DNA from: Erwinia psidii
Lineage (GTDB): Bacteria; Pseudomonadota; Gammaproteobacteria; Enterobacterales; Enterobacteriaceae
Direction of reading: 5' to 3'
Assembly: GCF_003846135.1 (NCBI RefSeq)
Contig: NZ_RHHM01000003.1
Span: 62,001 to 126,000, forward strand
DNA length: 64,000 bases
The notes beneath the pieces are model-generated. The model was not told the DNA's origin. It did no database searches and saw only the letters and a list, made by a program, of their open reading frames with translations. Shown here piece after piece: positions 33,027 to 44,560 of the stretch; position 1 is the stretch's first letter; each line of letters begins with the position of its first letter. Made by a program: the position numbers and the translations under genes.

Positions 33027-34025
33027 ATGACCATTAAGAAGCTCGAAGGCGGTCAATATGAAGTGGACATCCGGCCAAATGGCCGTAGCGGAAGGCGAAT
33101 CCGTCGAAAATTCAACAAGAAAGGCGAGGCTGTAACATTTGAACGCTATGTTTCTGCTAATCACAGAAACAAGGAATGGCTGGCAAAGCCAACTGATAAG
33201 AGGAAATTATCAGAATTGATTGATATCTGGTGGCAATTTTATGGACGAAACAGCGACCACGGCCAGAATTATCTTCTCAAACTCAGGCGATTCTCTGACA
33301 TAACCGGTAATCCGGCAGCTATTCAGATTAACAGAAACCTTATTGCCCGCTACAAGTCTGTCAGATTGCAGGGCGGGGTTAAAGCCTCAACGATCAACCG
33401 CGAAATGACAACTATCAGCGGGGCATTCTCTCAGTTGATAGAGTCTGGGGCATTCCACGGCGAGCACCCAATAAGGGGCACAGGTACACTGAAAGAAGCC
33501 GTGCCTGAAATGAGTTTTCTCTACGATCACGAAATATCAGCCCTGCTGGCTAATCTGGAGGGAGACAACAGACGATTGGCCGTTCTGATGTTGAGTACCG
33601 GCGGGCGCTGGGGAGAATCCAAAAACCTCAAACGAACAAATATAGTTCATCAGCGTGTAACTTTTACGAAAACCAAAACCAGTAAGCTCAGAACCGTTCC
33701 TGTTTCTGAACAGGTGGCGGAAGAGGTCACGAAAAACAAAACCGGGCTACTGTTTCCGGGGGCTGACTACGGAGCATTCAGACTGGCGCTCAAAACAGTG
33801 AAACCTGATTTGCCATCAGGACAGGCCACTCATGTTTTACGTCACACGTTCGCCACCCATTTTATGATGAACGGTGGCAATATTGTGACGCTACAACGCG
33901 TTTTAGGTCATACAAAAATAACCCAGACAATGGTCTACGCCCATTTTGCACCGGATTATCTGAGCGATGTAATCAGAATGAACCCCCTGAAAGGAGAAAT
34001 GAATATGATTCTGGTGTCCACATAA
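33027..34025 (+). CDS. int: P2-type tyrosine integrase
   Basis: The 332-aa recombinase is close to P2 Int along its length (KKLEGGQYEVDIRPNGRSGR, GEHPIRGTGTLKE). Catalytic residues visible are Arg194 in GGRWGES, His269 and Arg272 in HVLRHTFATH, His295 in LGHTKI and Tyr304 in MVYAHFAPDY. Its 3' end is 85 bp from attR, as expected for Int acting on the adjacent attP. The last codons and the downstream DNA are duplicated in decayed form at 3473-3650. Confidence 0.93.
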   Translation: MTIKKLEGGQYEVDIRPNGRSGRRIRRKFNKKGEAVTFERYVSANHRNKEWLAKPTDKRKLSELIDIWWQFYGRNSDHGQNYLLKLRRFSDITGNPAAIQINRNLIARYKSVRLQGGVKASTINREMTTISGAFSQLIESGAFHGEHPIRGTGTLKEAVPEMSFLYDHEISALLANLEGDNRRLAVLMLSTGGRWGESKNLKRTNIVHQRVTFTKTKTSKLRTVPVSEQVAEEVTKNKTGLLFPGADYGAFRLALKTVKPDLPSGQATHVLRHTFATHFMMNGGNIVTLQRVLGHTKITQTMVYAHFAPDYLSDVIRMNPLKGEMNMILVST

Positions 34026-34110
34026 TGTCCACACATGAACCGCTTCTGGCTGCTATGAGTTGCTGATAAACCCAGTCATACCGGGGTTTGACTGACTGCA
34101 CGCTGCCACA

Positions 34111-34141
34111 GCAGGCATAAAAAAGGCCGCGTAAGCGGCCT
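34111..34141. repeat. attR core (31-bp direct repeat), overlapping ihfA terminator
   Basis: This is identical to 3793-3823. It includes the stem GGCCGC-GTAA-GCGGCC with the A run that becomes a T tract for leftward transcription. Confidence 0.85.
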
Positions 34142-34144
34142 TTT
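34117..34144 (-). terminator. Rho-independent terminator of ihfA
   Basis: Read leftward from ihfA: AAAAGGCCGC-TTAC-GCGGCCTTTTTT, only 14-17 bp after the stop codon. It coincides with the att core, so both prophage ends keep a copy. Confidence 0.85.
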
Positions 34145-34157
34145 CAGATAGCATAAA

Positions 34158-34457
34158 TCAGTCTTCTTTTGGCGTGGCGTTTTCAACCCGGCTTTTAAGC
34201 TTCTGTCCGGGACGAAAGGTCACCACCCGCCGCGCGGTGATCGGAATATCCTCTCCGGTCTTGGGGTTACGTCCCGGACGTTGATTTTTGTCGCGAAGGT
34301 CGAAGTTGCCAAATCCTGACAGTTTGACCTGTTCGCCGTTTTCCAAAGCACGACGCACCTCTTCAAAAAACAGTTCTACCAGCTCTTTGGCATCCCGTTT
34401 GCTAAGCCCCAGCTTTTCAAACAGGTATTCAGACATTTCAGCTTTTGTAAGCGCCAT
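34158..34457 (-). CDS. ihfA: Integration host factor alpha subunit
   Basis: The 99-aa protein is a standard HU/IHF fold: [40 protein letters not shown] and [16 protein letters not shown]. Pro64 of the conserved RPGRNP intercalates to bend DNA. With IhfB it bends chromosome and phage DNA, and is needed by P2-type integrases. It follows pheT by 4 bp, as in E. coli. Confidence 0.97.
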
Positions 34458-34461
34458 AGGT

Positions 34462-36849
34462 TCAATCCCTCAAGGTTGCCTGGAATCGCTCTTCTAATGC
34501 CACAACACATTTGGCGACGGTTGCGGCAATCTCCTCTTCTTCGAGTGTCCGGCTGGTATCTTGCAAAATCAGGCTGATAGCAAGGCTCTTAAAACCTTCA
34601 TTCACGCCCTTACCACGGTACACGTCAAACAAGTTTACGCCAACTATCTGATTTACGCCAACTTTCTTACACTCTGCAATGATATCTGCTGCCGGAACAT
34701 TTTCCGCGACGACAACCGCAATATCACGACGGTTTGCCGGGAACCGTGAAATCTCCCCGGCGTCTGGCAAAACACGGTCGGAAAGCTTGTCCCATTCCAG
34801 TTCGAACACCACGGTACGCCCGTTAAGATCCAGTTTCCGTTCAAGTTCGGGATGAATCACACCAATAAAACCGATGCACGAATCCTGCAAATAAATGGCG
34901 GCACTTTGTCCCGGATGCAACGCCGGATTTTGCTCAGCACGGAAGGTAATATCAGACAATTTCCCGGTAAGATCGAGCACTGATTCCAAATCACCTTTCA
35001 AATCATAGAAGTCAACCGTCTGACGCGCCAGATCCCAGTGTTCTTCATAGCGGGCACCGCAGATCACCCCAGCCAGCATAACATCCTGGCGGATCCCCAG
35101 GTATGCCTGTGTGTCAGGCACAAAACGCAGCCCACTCTCAAACAGACGTACACGGCTTTGCTGACGATTCTGATTGTACACCACCGCGTCCAACAGCCCT
35201 GTCCATAATGAAAGGCGCATGGCGGACATTTCAACAGAGATAGGGCTGGGCAGCACCAGCGGATCGATACCCGGATGTAAAAGCGCCTGAGTTTTGGGGT
35301 CGACGAAGCTGTAGGTAATCGCTTCCTGATAGCCTTTATCCACCAGCATTGCTTTTACGCGCTTGAGCGAAAGCGTTGCTTCACGGTGCGAAGTCATCAC
35401 CAGACCGGCCTGAACCGGTACGTCAGGAATATTGTTATAGCCATAAACGCGGGCGACTTCTTCCACCAGATCTTCTTCAATGGCAATATCAAAACGCCAG
35501 GATGGCGCTGTTGCCTGCCAGAATCCGTCGCCTTCGTTTACCTTACATCCCAGGCGGCGCAAAATATCGCTGACGTCGCCGTCGGCAATAACATGCCCGA
35601 TCAGGCGATCCAGCTTTTCACGGCGTAGTGTGATGGTGGCACATTTTGGCAACGTAACGTCGTTGGTAACATCGATAACCGGTCCCGCTTCCCCACCACA
35701 GATATCCAGCAGCAGTCGCGTGGCCCGCTCCATTGCCCTGTACTGCATCTGCGGGTCAACACCACGTTCGTAACGATGAGAGGCATCGGTGTGCAGACCG
35801 TGACGGCGTGCGCGACCGGTGACTGACAGTGGGCTGAAGAACGCGCACTCAAAAAGCACGTTGCTCGTTTGTTCATTCACACCAGAATGCTCGCCACCAA
35901 AGATGCCAGCCATCGCCAGCGCGCTATGACTGTCAGCAATCACCAGCGTGTCAGCGTTGAGTTTGGCTTCACTACCGTCCAGCAGCCTCAGGGTTTCGCC
36001 CTCTTCCGCCATGCGCACATTGATACCACCGCTGATACGGTCGAGATCAAAGGCGTGCATTGGCTGGCCCAGCTCAAGCAGCACAAAGTTGGTGATATCA
36101 ACCACCGGATCGATCGGGCGAATGCCGCAACGACGCAGTTTTTCTTTTATCCACAGCGGCGTTGCCGCCCTGACATTAATACCTTTTATCACCCGACCAA
36201 GATAACGGGGACAGGCTTCCCCTGCTGTAACATGGATTGGCAACGTATCCTGAATGGTGGCCACCACCGGCGCGATGTCTGGCCCGGTCAGTGGCAGTTT
36301 GTTCAGCACCGCCACATCACGGGCGATACCGATAATACCAAGGCAATCAGCACGGTTCGGCGTCACGCTGATTTCAATAGTGCTATCGTCAAGTTGCAAA
36401 AACTCACGGATATCGGTGCCCACTGGCGCGTCCAGCGGCAGCTCAATAATCCCGCCCTGGTCGTCGGCAATACCCAGCTCGGAGAAAGAACACAGCATAC
36501 CTTCGGAAGGTTCCCCGCGCAGTTTCGCCGCTTTGATTTTGAAATCACCCGGCAGTACCGCTCCCACCGTTGCCACCGCCACCTTCAGGCCCTGACGGCA
36601 GTTTGGTGCACCACAGACAATATCCAACAGACGATCGCCGCCCGTATTGATTTTAGTGACACGCAGTTTGTCCGCGTTGGGATGCTGGCCACATTCCACC
36701 ACTTCCCCCACCACCACACCGTGGAAAGCACCGGCAACGGCATCAACGCCGTCCACTTCCAGACCTGCCATGGTGATTTGTTCAGACAGGGCGGCGCTAT
36801 CGATGGCCGGGTTAACCCATTCACGTAGCCAGAGTTCACTGAATTTCAT
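34462..36849 (-). CDS. pheT: Phenylalanyl-tRNA synthetase beta subunit
   Basis: The 795-residue protein has the full beta-subunit domain order: N-terminal tRNA-binding EMAPII-like domain ([20 protein letters not shown]), B3/B4 editing domain ([19 protein letters not shown]), B5 domains ([20 protein letters not shown]), a class II-like core and the C-terminal FDX-ACB anticodon-binding domain ([16 protein letters not shown]). It forms an alpha2-beta2 enzyme with PheS. The gene lies 15 bp after pheS. Confidence 0.97.
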
Positions 36850-36864
36850 TACTGTTAACCGCCC

Positions 36865-37911
<1,047 letters not shown>

Positions 37912-37925
37912 TTACCTTGCCAGAA

Positions 37926-37951
37926 ACAAAAAAGCCTCCACGAGGGAGGCT
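37926..37951 (-). terminator. pheST attenuator terminator
   Basis: Reading leftward, AGCCTCC (37951-37945) pairs with GGAGGCT (37939-37933) and is followed by a run of T. An upstream GGAGGCTT at about 37993-37986 can pair with the left arm as an antiterminator, the layout of the known pheST attenuator. Confidence 0.85.
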
Positions 37952-37998
37952 TTCAGCGCGATTTTTCGTTTCTTCTCTTGGCGCAAGCCTCCTGAGCT

Positions 37999-38040
37999 TC
38001 AGGTGCTAAAGTAAAAAAAGAAACGAAAATTCGCATTCAT
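37999..38040 (-). CDS. pheM: pheST leader peptide PheM
   Basis: A 13-codon leader reads MNANFRFFFYFST, with five Phe codons. It sits between rplT and pheS just ahead of the attenuator. E. coli PheM is one residue longer with the same Phe-rich end. Ribosome stalling at the Phe codons when charged tRNA-Phe is scarce would favour the antiterminator. Confidence 0.93.
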   Translation of the reverse strand: MNANFRFFFYFST

Positions 38041-38121
38041 GCTGGTGTTACCTTGTTGTCATGGAAAGTTCTGCATATGGCAGAAATAGCAGTTTTTTCA
38101 ATCCAATAATACAGAAAATAA

Positions 38122-38150
38122 AAGAGGGAGCACGCTCCCCCTCTTATCTG
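38122..38150 (-). terminator. Terminator after rplT
   Basis: Leftward: AAGAGGGGGAGC-GTGC-TCCCTCTTTTATTTT, three bases past the rplT stop. It separates the ribosomal protein part from pheM-pheST, probably with partial readthrough as in E. coli. Confidence 0.75.
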
Positions 38151-38152
38151 AC

Positions 38153-38509
<357 letters not shown>

Positions 38510-38672
38510 TTAGCTCTCCTGTTTAATATTCTGTTTTACCCTTTATCTTTCATGCCGAAGCCGTGTTAGCTGCTTTCACTTATTCCGGTCACTCAACAAA
38601 GTAAGCTCAGGAATTCGCTCCGCTGCCGCCTTTCTACAGCACGAAATCTGTCGGGTACTAAAAAAGGTTTAC

Positions 38673-38870
<198 letters not shown>

Positions 38871-38966
38871 TTAAAACATCCACTTCGCATTGTTAATAAA
38901 ATGAACCAGACAGGCGAATAAAAAGCACTGCGACCTGAGCCGCAGTCATTCTTATTACTTTATGGC

Positions 38967-39518
38967 CTACTGTTTCTTCTTAGGAGCGAGCACCATAATC
39001 ATCTGACGCCCTTCAATCTTCGAAGGGAAGGATTCAACAATAGCCAAATCCATATCGTCACACAGATCTTTACGGACGCGATTAAGCACTTCCATGCCGA
39101 TCTGCTGGTGCGCCATCTCACGACCACGGAACCGCAGCGTGATTTTGGCTTTGTCACCCTCTTCCAGAAAGCGAACCAGGTTGCGTAGTTTTACCTGGTA
39201 GTCGCCATCATCGGTGCCAGGACGGAATTTAATTTCCTTAACCTGGATAACTTTTTGCTTTTTCTTCTGTTCCTTAGAAGATTTACTCTTTTCATAGAGG
39301 AACTTGCCGTAATCCATGATACGACAAACGGGCGGCTCGGCGTTGGGGCTGATTTCGACTAAATCAACGCCTGCTTCTTCAGCTTTTTCTAAAGCCTCAT
39401 TCAGACTGACAATACCAATCTGTTCGCCATCGACGCCGCTCAGACGAACCTCATTGGCGCGAATTTCTCTGTTGATACGATTAGGACGCGCCGGTTGAAC
39501 TCGTTTTCCGCCTTTAAT
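38967..39518 (-). CDS. infC: Translation initiation factor IF-3
   Basis: The 183-aa protein reads [20 protein letters not shown] at its start and ends [11 protein letters not shown]. The start codon is ATT at 39518-39516 with AATAAGGT just before, overlapping the end of thrS; an internal ATG at 39317 would drop the N-domain. The rare ATT start is the known basis of IF-3 autoregulation, because IF-3 discriminates against it. The protein has the two-domain layout with the conserved linker [15 protein letters not shown]. Confidence 0.96.
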   Translation of the reverse strand: MKGGKRVQPARPNRINREIRANEVRLSGVDGEQIGIVSLNEALEKAEEAGVDLVEISPNAEPPVCRIMDYGKFLYEKSKSSKEQKKKQKVIQVKEIKFRPGTDDGDYQVKLRNLVRFLEEGDKAKITLRFRGREMAHQQIGMEVLNRVRKDLCDDMDLAIVESFPSKIEGRQMIMVLAPKKKQ

Positions 39519-39521
39519 ACC

Positions 39522-41450
39522 TTATTCCTCCAGTTGATGAAGATTGCGACTGCGGATTTCATCCTGCAGCTTCGCGATCGCGTCGTTTACGTCCATGCTG
39601 CCCAGGTCTTTGCCACGGCGGGTGCGAACGGCAACTTTGCCTGCTTCCACCTCTTTATCACCACAAACCAGCATATAGGGGACACGACGTAAAGTGTGCT
39701 CGCGGATTTTAAAGCCAATCTTCTCGTTTCTCAAGTCCGCTTTTACACGAATGCCCGCATTCTGAAGTTTCCGGGTCAATTCTGCAACATATTCGGACTG
39801 ACCATCGGTGATATTCATCACCACCACTTGTACCGGAGCGAGCCAGGTTGGGAAGAAACCGGCGTACTCTTCGGTAAGAATACCGATAAAGCGCTCCACA
39901 GACCCCAGGATTGCACGGTGGATCATCACCGGCACCTGGCGATCGTTATTTTCACCGACATAGGAAGCACCCAGACGGCCCGGCAGTGAGAAGTCGAGCT
40001 GTACTGTGCCACACTGCCAGGCACGATCCAGACAATCATGCAGCGTGAATTCAATTTTAGGGCCATAGAATGCGCCCTCACCCGGCTGATATTCAAACGG
40101 GATATGGTTTTCTTCAAGTGCAGCCGCCAGATCCGCTTCAGCACGATCCCACATATCATCAGTACCGATACGTTTTGCCGGGCGGGTGGACAATTTAACG
40201 GCGATTTTCTCAAAGCCGAATGTGCTGTACATGTCATAGACCATGCGAATACAGCTGTTTACTTCAGCACGCACCTGTCCTTCCGTACAGAAGATATGGG
40301 CGTCATCCTGAGTGAAGCCTCGCACGCGCATCAGGCCATGCAACGCGCCTGATGGCTCATTGCGGTGGCAGCTACCGAATTCAGCCATACGCAGCGGAAG
40401 GTCACGGTAAGATTTAAGGCCCTGATTGAAAATCTGAACGTGCCCCGGACAGTTCATTGGCTTGATGCAATATTCGCGGTTCTCAGAAGAGGTAGTGAAC
40501 ATCGCTTCTTTATAATTTTCCCAGTGACCGGTTTTTTCCCACAGCACCCGATCCATCATCAGCGGACCTTTGACTTCCTGGTAGTCATATTCCGTCAGCT
40601 TGCTGCGCACGAAAATCTCCAGCTCGCGGAAAATGGTCCAGCCGTCATTATGCCAGAACACCATACCCGGCGCTTCTTCCTGCATATGATACAAATCGAG
40701 CTGCTTACCAATCTTACGATGGTCTCGTTTTGCGGCCTCTTCCAGACGTAGCAAATAGGCAGCCAGCTGTTTTTTATCCGCCCAGGCAGTACCGTAAATG
40801 CGCTGCAACATTTTATTGTTGCTGTCGCCACGCCAGTAAGCACCGGAAATTTTTTGTAATTTAAAATGATGGCAGAAGCGCATATTTGGCACATGCGGCC
40901 CGCGGCACATATCAACATATTCCTGATGATGATAAAGGCCCGGACGATCGTCATGGCTGATATTTTCGTCGAGGATGGTCATTTTGTAAGTTTCGCCGCG
41001 GGCGGCAAAAGCGTCACGTGCTTCCTGCCAACTGACCTTCTTCTTAACAACGTCATAATTTGTTTCAGCCAGCTGGTGCATTCGCTTTTCCAGCAGCTCA
41101 ATATCTTCCTGGGTCAGGGTGCGATCGATATCAACATCATAATAAAAACCGTTGTCGATAACCGGGCCGATTGCCATCCTGGTATCAGGCCAAAGCTGTT
41201 TGATAGCGTGCCCCAGAAGGTGGGCGCAGGAGTGGCGGATAATTTCCAGACCGGCTTCATCTTTCGCAGTGACAATGGCGACATTGGCGTCGGTGCTGAT
41301 TGGATCAACTGCATCCACCAACTCACCGTTTACGCGACCCGCGATACAGGCTTTAGCCAGTCCCGGACCAATATCCAGAGCAATATCCATCACGCTGACA
41401 GCATGATCAAACTTACGCTGACTTCCATCAGGAAGAGTAATTACAGGCAT
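39522..41450 (-). CDS. thrS: Threonyl-tRNA synthetase
   Basis: The 642-aa enzyme has the complete layout: N-terminal TGS domain ([20 protein letters not shown]), editing domain with [16 protein letters not shown], and a class II core with zinc-ligand Cys in [13 protein letters not shown], motif 2 in [20 protein letters not shown] and motif 3 in [14 protein letters not shown]. The C-terminal anticodon domain ends [10 protein letters not shown]. It is first in the thrS-infC-rpmI-rplT-pheMST-ihfA operon. In E. coli ThrRS represses its own mRNA; the operator would lie in 41451-41520, but I could not fold it with confidence. Confidence 0.97.
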   Translation of the reverse strand: MPVITLPDGSQRKFDHAVSVMDIALDIGPGLAKACIAGRVNGELVDAVDPISTDANVAIVTAKDEAGLEIIRHSCAHLLGHAIKQLWPDTRMAIGPVIDNGFYYDVDIDRTLTQEDIELLEKRMHQLAETNYDVVKKKVSWQEARDAFAARGETYKMTILDENISHDDRPGLYHHQEYVDMCRGPHVPNMRFCHHFKLQKISGAYWRGDSNNKMLQRIYGTAWADKKQLAAYLLRLEEAAKRDHRKIGKQLDLYHMQEEAPGMVFWHNDGWTIFRELEIFVRSKLTEYDYQEVKGPLMMDRVLWEKTGHWENYKEAMFTTSSENREYCIKPMNCPGHVQIFNQGLKSYRDLPLRMAEFGSCHRNEPSGALHGLMRVRGFTQDDAHIFCTEGQVRAEVNSCIRMVYDMYSTFGFEKIAVKLSTRPAKRIGTDDMWDRAEADLAAALEENHIPFEYQPGEGAFYGPKIEFTLHDCLDRAWQCGTVQLDFSLPGRLGASYVGENNDRQVPVMIHRAILGSVERFIGILTEEYAGFFPTWLAPVQVVVMNITDGQSEYVAELTRKLQNAGIRVKADLRNEKIGFKIREHTLRRVPYMLVCGDKEVEAGKVAVRTRRGKDLGSMDVNDAIAKLQDEIRSRNLHQLEE

Positions 41451-42143
41451 GTAACATCCTTAAATGCAGTGGTAACCCATACGCAAGGCTACATACAAAG
41501 TTAAAATTTCAATATATATCAAGCAATTAACACCTTAAATTAACTCACATTTGTTAATTTGGTACACCACCTGGTACACATAATCAAAAGTCTGCTTCTG
41601 TCATAAACTTTCGAAGGAGTAATATCTTACACTCCATGCCTTTCAATTGCACGGCAGTAAGAATCAATCAAATAAGCGGCCTGCTGTCATCGTGTAACGG
41701 GATTATTATGTATGTCACAGCTCCGGGCACACGCACGTTCTCCAGCGCGCCACCTTTCATCGCCTTACCGTCAAAGGTTATGAATGACTGCCCCGCCATT
41801 CTGCCCGTTTATTTCCTAAATCAATGCATCTCCAGCTTCAGCTTGAGGCGGTTATCAACGATGGAGGTGTTTTTTTACTCCGCCGCTAAAAAGCGTTTGC
41901 ATGATTTCACAAACTCACCATCAGCCAGGCTGGCTTGCCGTTGGCGAAGGTGCTGCCAACAACGTAAATTGCAACCTTGAGATAAGCGGCGTCACCGAGT
42001 GTTCAGGCGGTATCGCTGAGGAGTATTGCTACCTGTGGCTGCCAGCACTTAACCGGGTTGATTAGCTGTGATGCCCACCGATTGAACAACAGACATAATC
42101 TGGCCTGGGTTCCCTGTTGTAATCTGCTGTCAGACGCAGATAG
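41451..42143. other. Intergenic region between thrS and the secretion island
   Basis: This 693-bp stretch contains the thrS leader and promoter (AT-rich, 41490-41560) and then sequence with no convincing gene. A forward frame at 41636-41980 has poor composition and no ribosome site. GGTACACCACCTGGTACAC at 41561-41579 is a short direct repeat of GGTACAC. It may hold decayed sequence at the island boundary, but I recognise nothing. Confidence 0.45.
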
Positions 42144-43526
42144 TTAGCCGCCTATGGCTTTCAGTAAAGTCACCGTATAAGCCATCATCTGTTGTCGGTT
42201 ACTTTCCAGCTCCATTTCGGCCGTGAACGCCAAATCCACCGCTTCATAATAGCCGTAGAGATCGGCATAACCCGCTGCGTAGCGGGCATCCAGTTTCACA
42301 AAATTTTCCCGGTGCTGTGCCACCTCGGCCCCGGCCGCACTGTACAGGTGCTGATATCCTGCAAGATTGTTGGTGGCATCCTGAATATCCATCAGCGCCT
42401 GTGCCACTGTTTTACGATATTCAATGACGGTTATGACCTGCTGTGAACGGGCATAATTAAGGTTGGCATAGTTTTTGGGCCAGTTAAAAACAGGTAAGAC
42501 GATTGAGGGAGTAAACGTCCAGTTCTCAGAAAGATTACTCAATATATGCCCAAAATCATCAGACGTATGCCAGGCACTGGCATACAGATTAAATACCGGC
42601 AAAAACGCAGCTCGTGCTGCACCTATCGACCCATTAGCTGATTTTATTTTCATCTCAGCGGCAATAACATCAGGACGATTAAAAATCACTTCAGAAGTAA
42701 TTCGCTGTGGCAAAGACGGGACCTGGTAATTTCCTGAAATTTTTTGCCAGTCAGAGGTATTCAACCACGGCGAACGGTAACCGGAAAGAAACTCCAGTTT
42801 ATGAATTCGGTTAATGATCTCCCGTTGCAGGTTGCGCAGGTTACTGTCGTCGCTGGCTCTGCCCCGTAAGAATTTAGACATAATAACGACATCGATCTGT
42901 CCGGCATCCTCCAGTGCATTAAGTTTTTTCTGGATTTGATCGAGTTTATTTTTTTTGTCGTTAAGAAGATGCCAAACCTTAATCATATAAAGCGTTTCAT
43001 ACCAGTTGGAGGCAAGATCTGACATTAAGGTAAGGTGAAGTGCAGCAGCCACACTTTCATAATTTAGTCCATCATACTTTAATGCCTGCACCTGATTAAT
43101 TTTTTTCCCCCATATATCGACCTCGTAGGAATCGACGCCAACGGCACTTTGATAATTTTCTGTTTTACTCTGGATTGTAGCGCCGGTGATTAAGTTCGTA
43201 CCACTGCTCATGCTGGTACTTTTTGAAGATGAAAGCTTGACGCCGGGTACTAAATCAAACACAGAACTCATTGTGCTGGCTCTGGCGGCAATGACTCGCT
43301 GCATCGCCTGCTGAAGATCGTAATTATTGTTCAGCGCATGTTCAAGGAGATCCAGCAGGGGCTTATCCGCGGCGAAAAGATCATGGAAGCTGTAGCGGTC
43401 AGTTGTGCTGCCGGTCTTCAATTCAACAGGATGGTCGATAACCGTTTCAGGTTTTTCATAATCGGGTGCCAGCGAACAACCGCTTAGCGTCAGAATGATA
43501 ATAAGGTGACAGGTTTTTTTTAGCAT
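42144..43526 (-). CDS. Outer-membrane factor lipoprotein (TolC/NodT-type) of the secretion cluster
   Basis: The 460-aa protein begins with a signal peptide and lipobox LSGC (Cys17), followed by SLAPDYEKPE, the signature of NodT-type outer-membrane efflux lipoproteins. Two OEP repeats follow, with helical segments such as LLEHALNNNYDLQQAMQRVI and EVIFNRPDVIAAEMKIKSA. It would form the TolC-like exit duct for the ABC exporter two genes upstream. E. coli microcin operons borrow chromosomal TolC, so a dedicated channel is notable. It starts 2 bp after the acyltransferase-like gene. Confidence 0.85.
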   Translation of the reverse strand: MLKKTCHLIIILTLSGCSLAPDYEKPETVIDHPVELKTGSTTDRYSFHDLFAADKPLLDLLEHALNNNYDLQQAMQRVIAARASTMSSVFDLVPGVKLSSSKSTSMSSGTNLITGATIQSKTENYQSAVGVDSYEVDIWGKKINQVQALKYDGLNYESVAAALHLTLMSDLASNWYETLYMIKVWHLLNDKKNKLDQIQKKLNALEDAGQIDVVIMSKFLRGRASDDSNLRNLQREIINRIHKLEFLSGYRSPWLNTSDWQKISGNYQVPSLPQRITSEVIFNRPDVIAAEMKIKSANGSIGAARAAFLPVFNLYASAWHTSDDFGHILSNLSENWTFTPSIVLPVFNWPKNYANLNYARSQQVITVIEYRKTVAQALMDIQDATNNLAGYQHLYSAAGAEVAQHRENFVKLDARYAAGYADLYGYYEAVDLAFTAEMELESNRQQMMAYTVTLLKAIGG

Positions 43527-43528
43527 AA

Positions 43529-44560
43529 TCAGTCGTTAAGGTGGATATATTTATAATTAAGCCGTGCAAACTGTGCAAGCTCTCTGTCATTTTTCAACTT
43601 AAGTTGCGAATAGGGGACGTGGAAATATGCGTCCAGTGAAATCATAAAATGCCATTGGTAAGCATTCTCCTTAATACAGGATTCAAGATGACTGATGATT
43701 ACTTTATCAACGTCTGTTTGCCCGGACAGTAGCACCGCAGGGGATATGGTTGTGATATATTTTCCCTCAGAAACAGAATAGCGGTTAGAAATAAAATTAA
43801 TTTCCAGCTTCATTTTCTCTGCAAGAGAAAGCATCCCTGTTGTCATATAGCCTTTTTTATTAAAAAACGTGACACTATCAACTGCGCCATTATGAATACC
43901 TGTAGAGTAGCAAAAAAGGTCGTAAAAAATTGCCACAATACTTTTTGGCTTTTTAAGACAACGGATAATTTTAAGTAAAGAGCCGTCATCATGTATGTTG
44001 ATAAATAAAACATCCACACCAGGTATTTTTATTCTGTTGTACATTTTACGAATTTCATCGGTAATCGGCTGATAAATCGGGACAATAAATTCACATCCCA
44101 TCCCCTGGTACTGACGTGCCATTGTCAATATTGAGAGCCAGTAATCTCCGGTATGTGTAAACAGCAAAAGTTTACCTGGTTTACTGTCTGGATTTGAAAA
44201 TGAACAGTTGTGGTCAAGAAAATTTTTAACTTGTATCCAGTTAGAATTAAAAAGAGAAAACTTAATATATTCAGCCATCAGCTTATTTATGATAAGAAGC
44301 TTGCAAAAATCTTTACCCTGATAATTAAAAAAACACCTTGCAAGATATAAAGCTGAGGCACATGAATAATATTTAACAAGGTGTCGTTTAAAAACTGTGG
44401 CTACTAAATTTATGCAACAATATGTGACACGCATATTTGCATGACGAAAAGTGAACCTGGATATAAGTTTTATTACTTTTTCAACGAATGAAAAAAACAA
44501 CGTATTGAGCTTTAAATTAACCCTTGTTTTTAACCTCAGTGTGTTATCATTCCGTCCCAA
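43529..44560 (-). CDS. Acyltransferase-like (LPLAT/LpxL-fold) protein in the microcin export operon
   Basis: The 343-aa protein shows no membrane export signature. The segment GKLLLFTHTGDYWLSILTMA (129-148) looks like the H.G.W block of lysophospholipid/lipid A acyltransferases, with His136 and Asp139. YDLFCYSTGIHNGAVDSVTF and KKGYMTTGMLSLAEKMKLEI resemble the following substrate-binding blocks. The usual HX4D/E spacing is not exact, so activity is uncertain. The TTG start at 44560 has AAGGAAG upstream and overlaps the ABC gene by 14 bp. It could acylate the microcin or modify envelope lipid for self-protection; both are inference. Confidence 0.55.
   Translation of the reverse strand: MGRNDNTLRLKTRVNLKLNTLFFSFVEKVIKLISRFTFRHANMRVTYCCINLVATVFKRHLVKYYSCASALYLARCFFNYQGKDFCKLLIINKLMAEYIKFSLFNSNWIQVKNFLDHNCSFSNPDSKPGKLLLFTHTGDYWLSILTMARQYQGMGCEFIVPIYQPITDEIRKMYNRIKIPGVDVLFINIHDDGSLLKIIRCLKKPKSIVAIFYDLFCYSTGIHNGAVDSVTFFNKKGYMTTGMLSLAEKMKLEINFISNRYSVSEGKYITTISPAVLLSGQTDVDKVIISHLESCIKENAYQWHFMISLDAYFHVPYSQLKLKNDRELAQFARLNYKYIHLND

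Noticed and set aside
41636-41980. Forward ORF of 114 codons upstream of thrS
   Set aside because: No ribosome site, biased toward Ser/Arg/Cys as in shadow frames, and no recognised motif.
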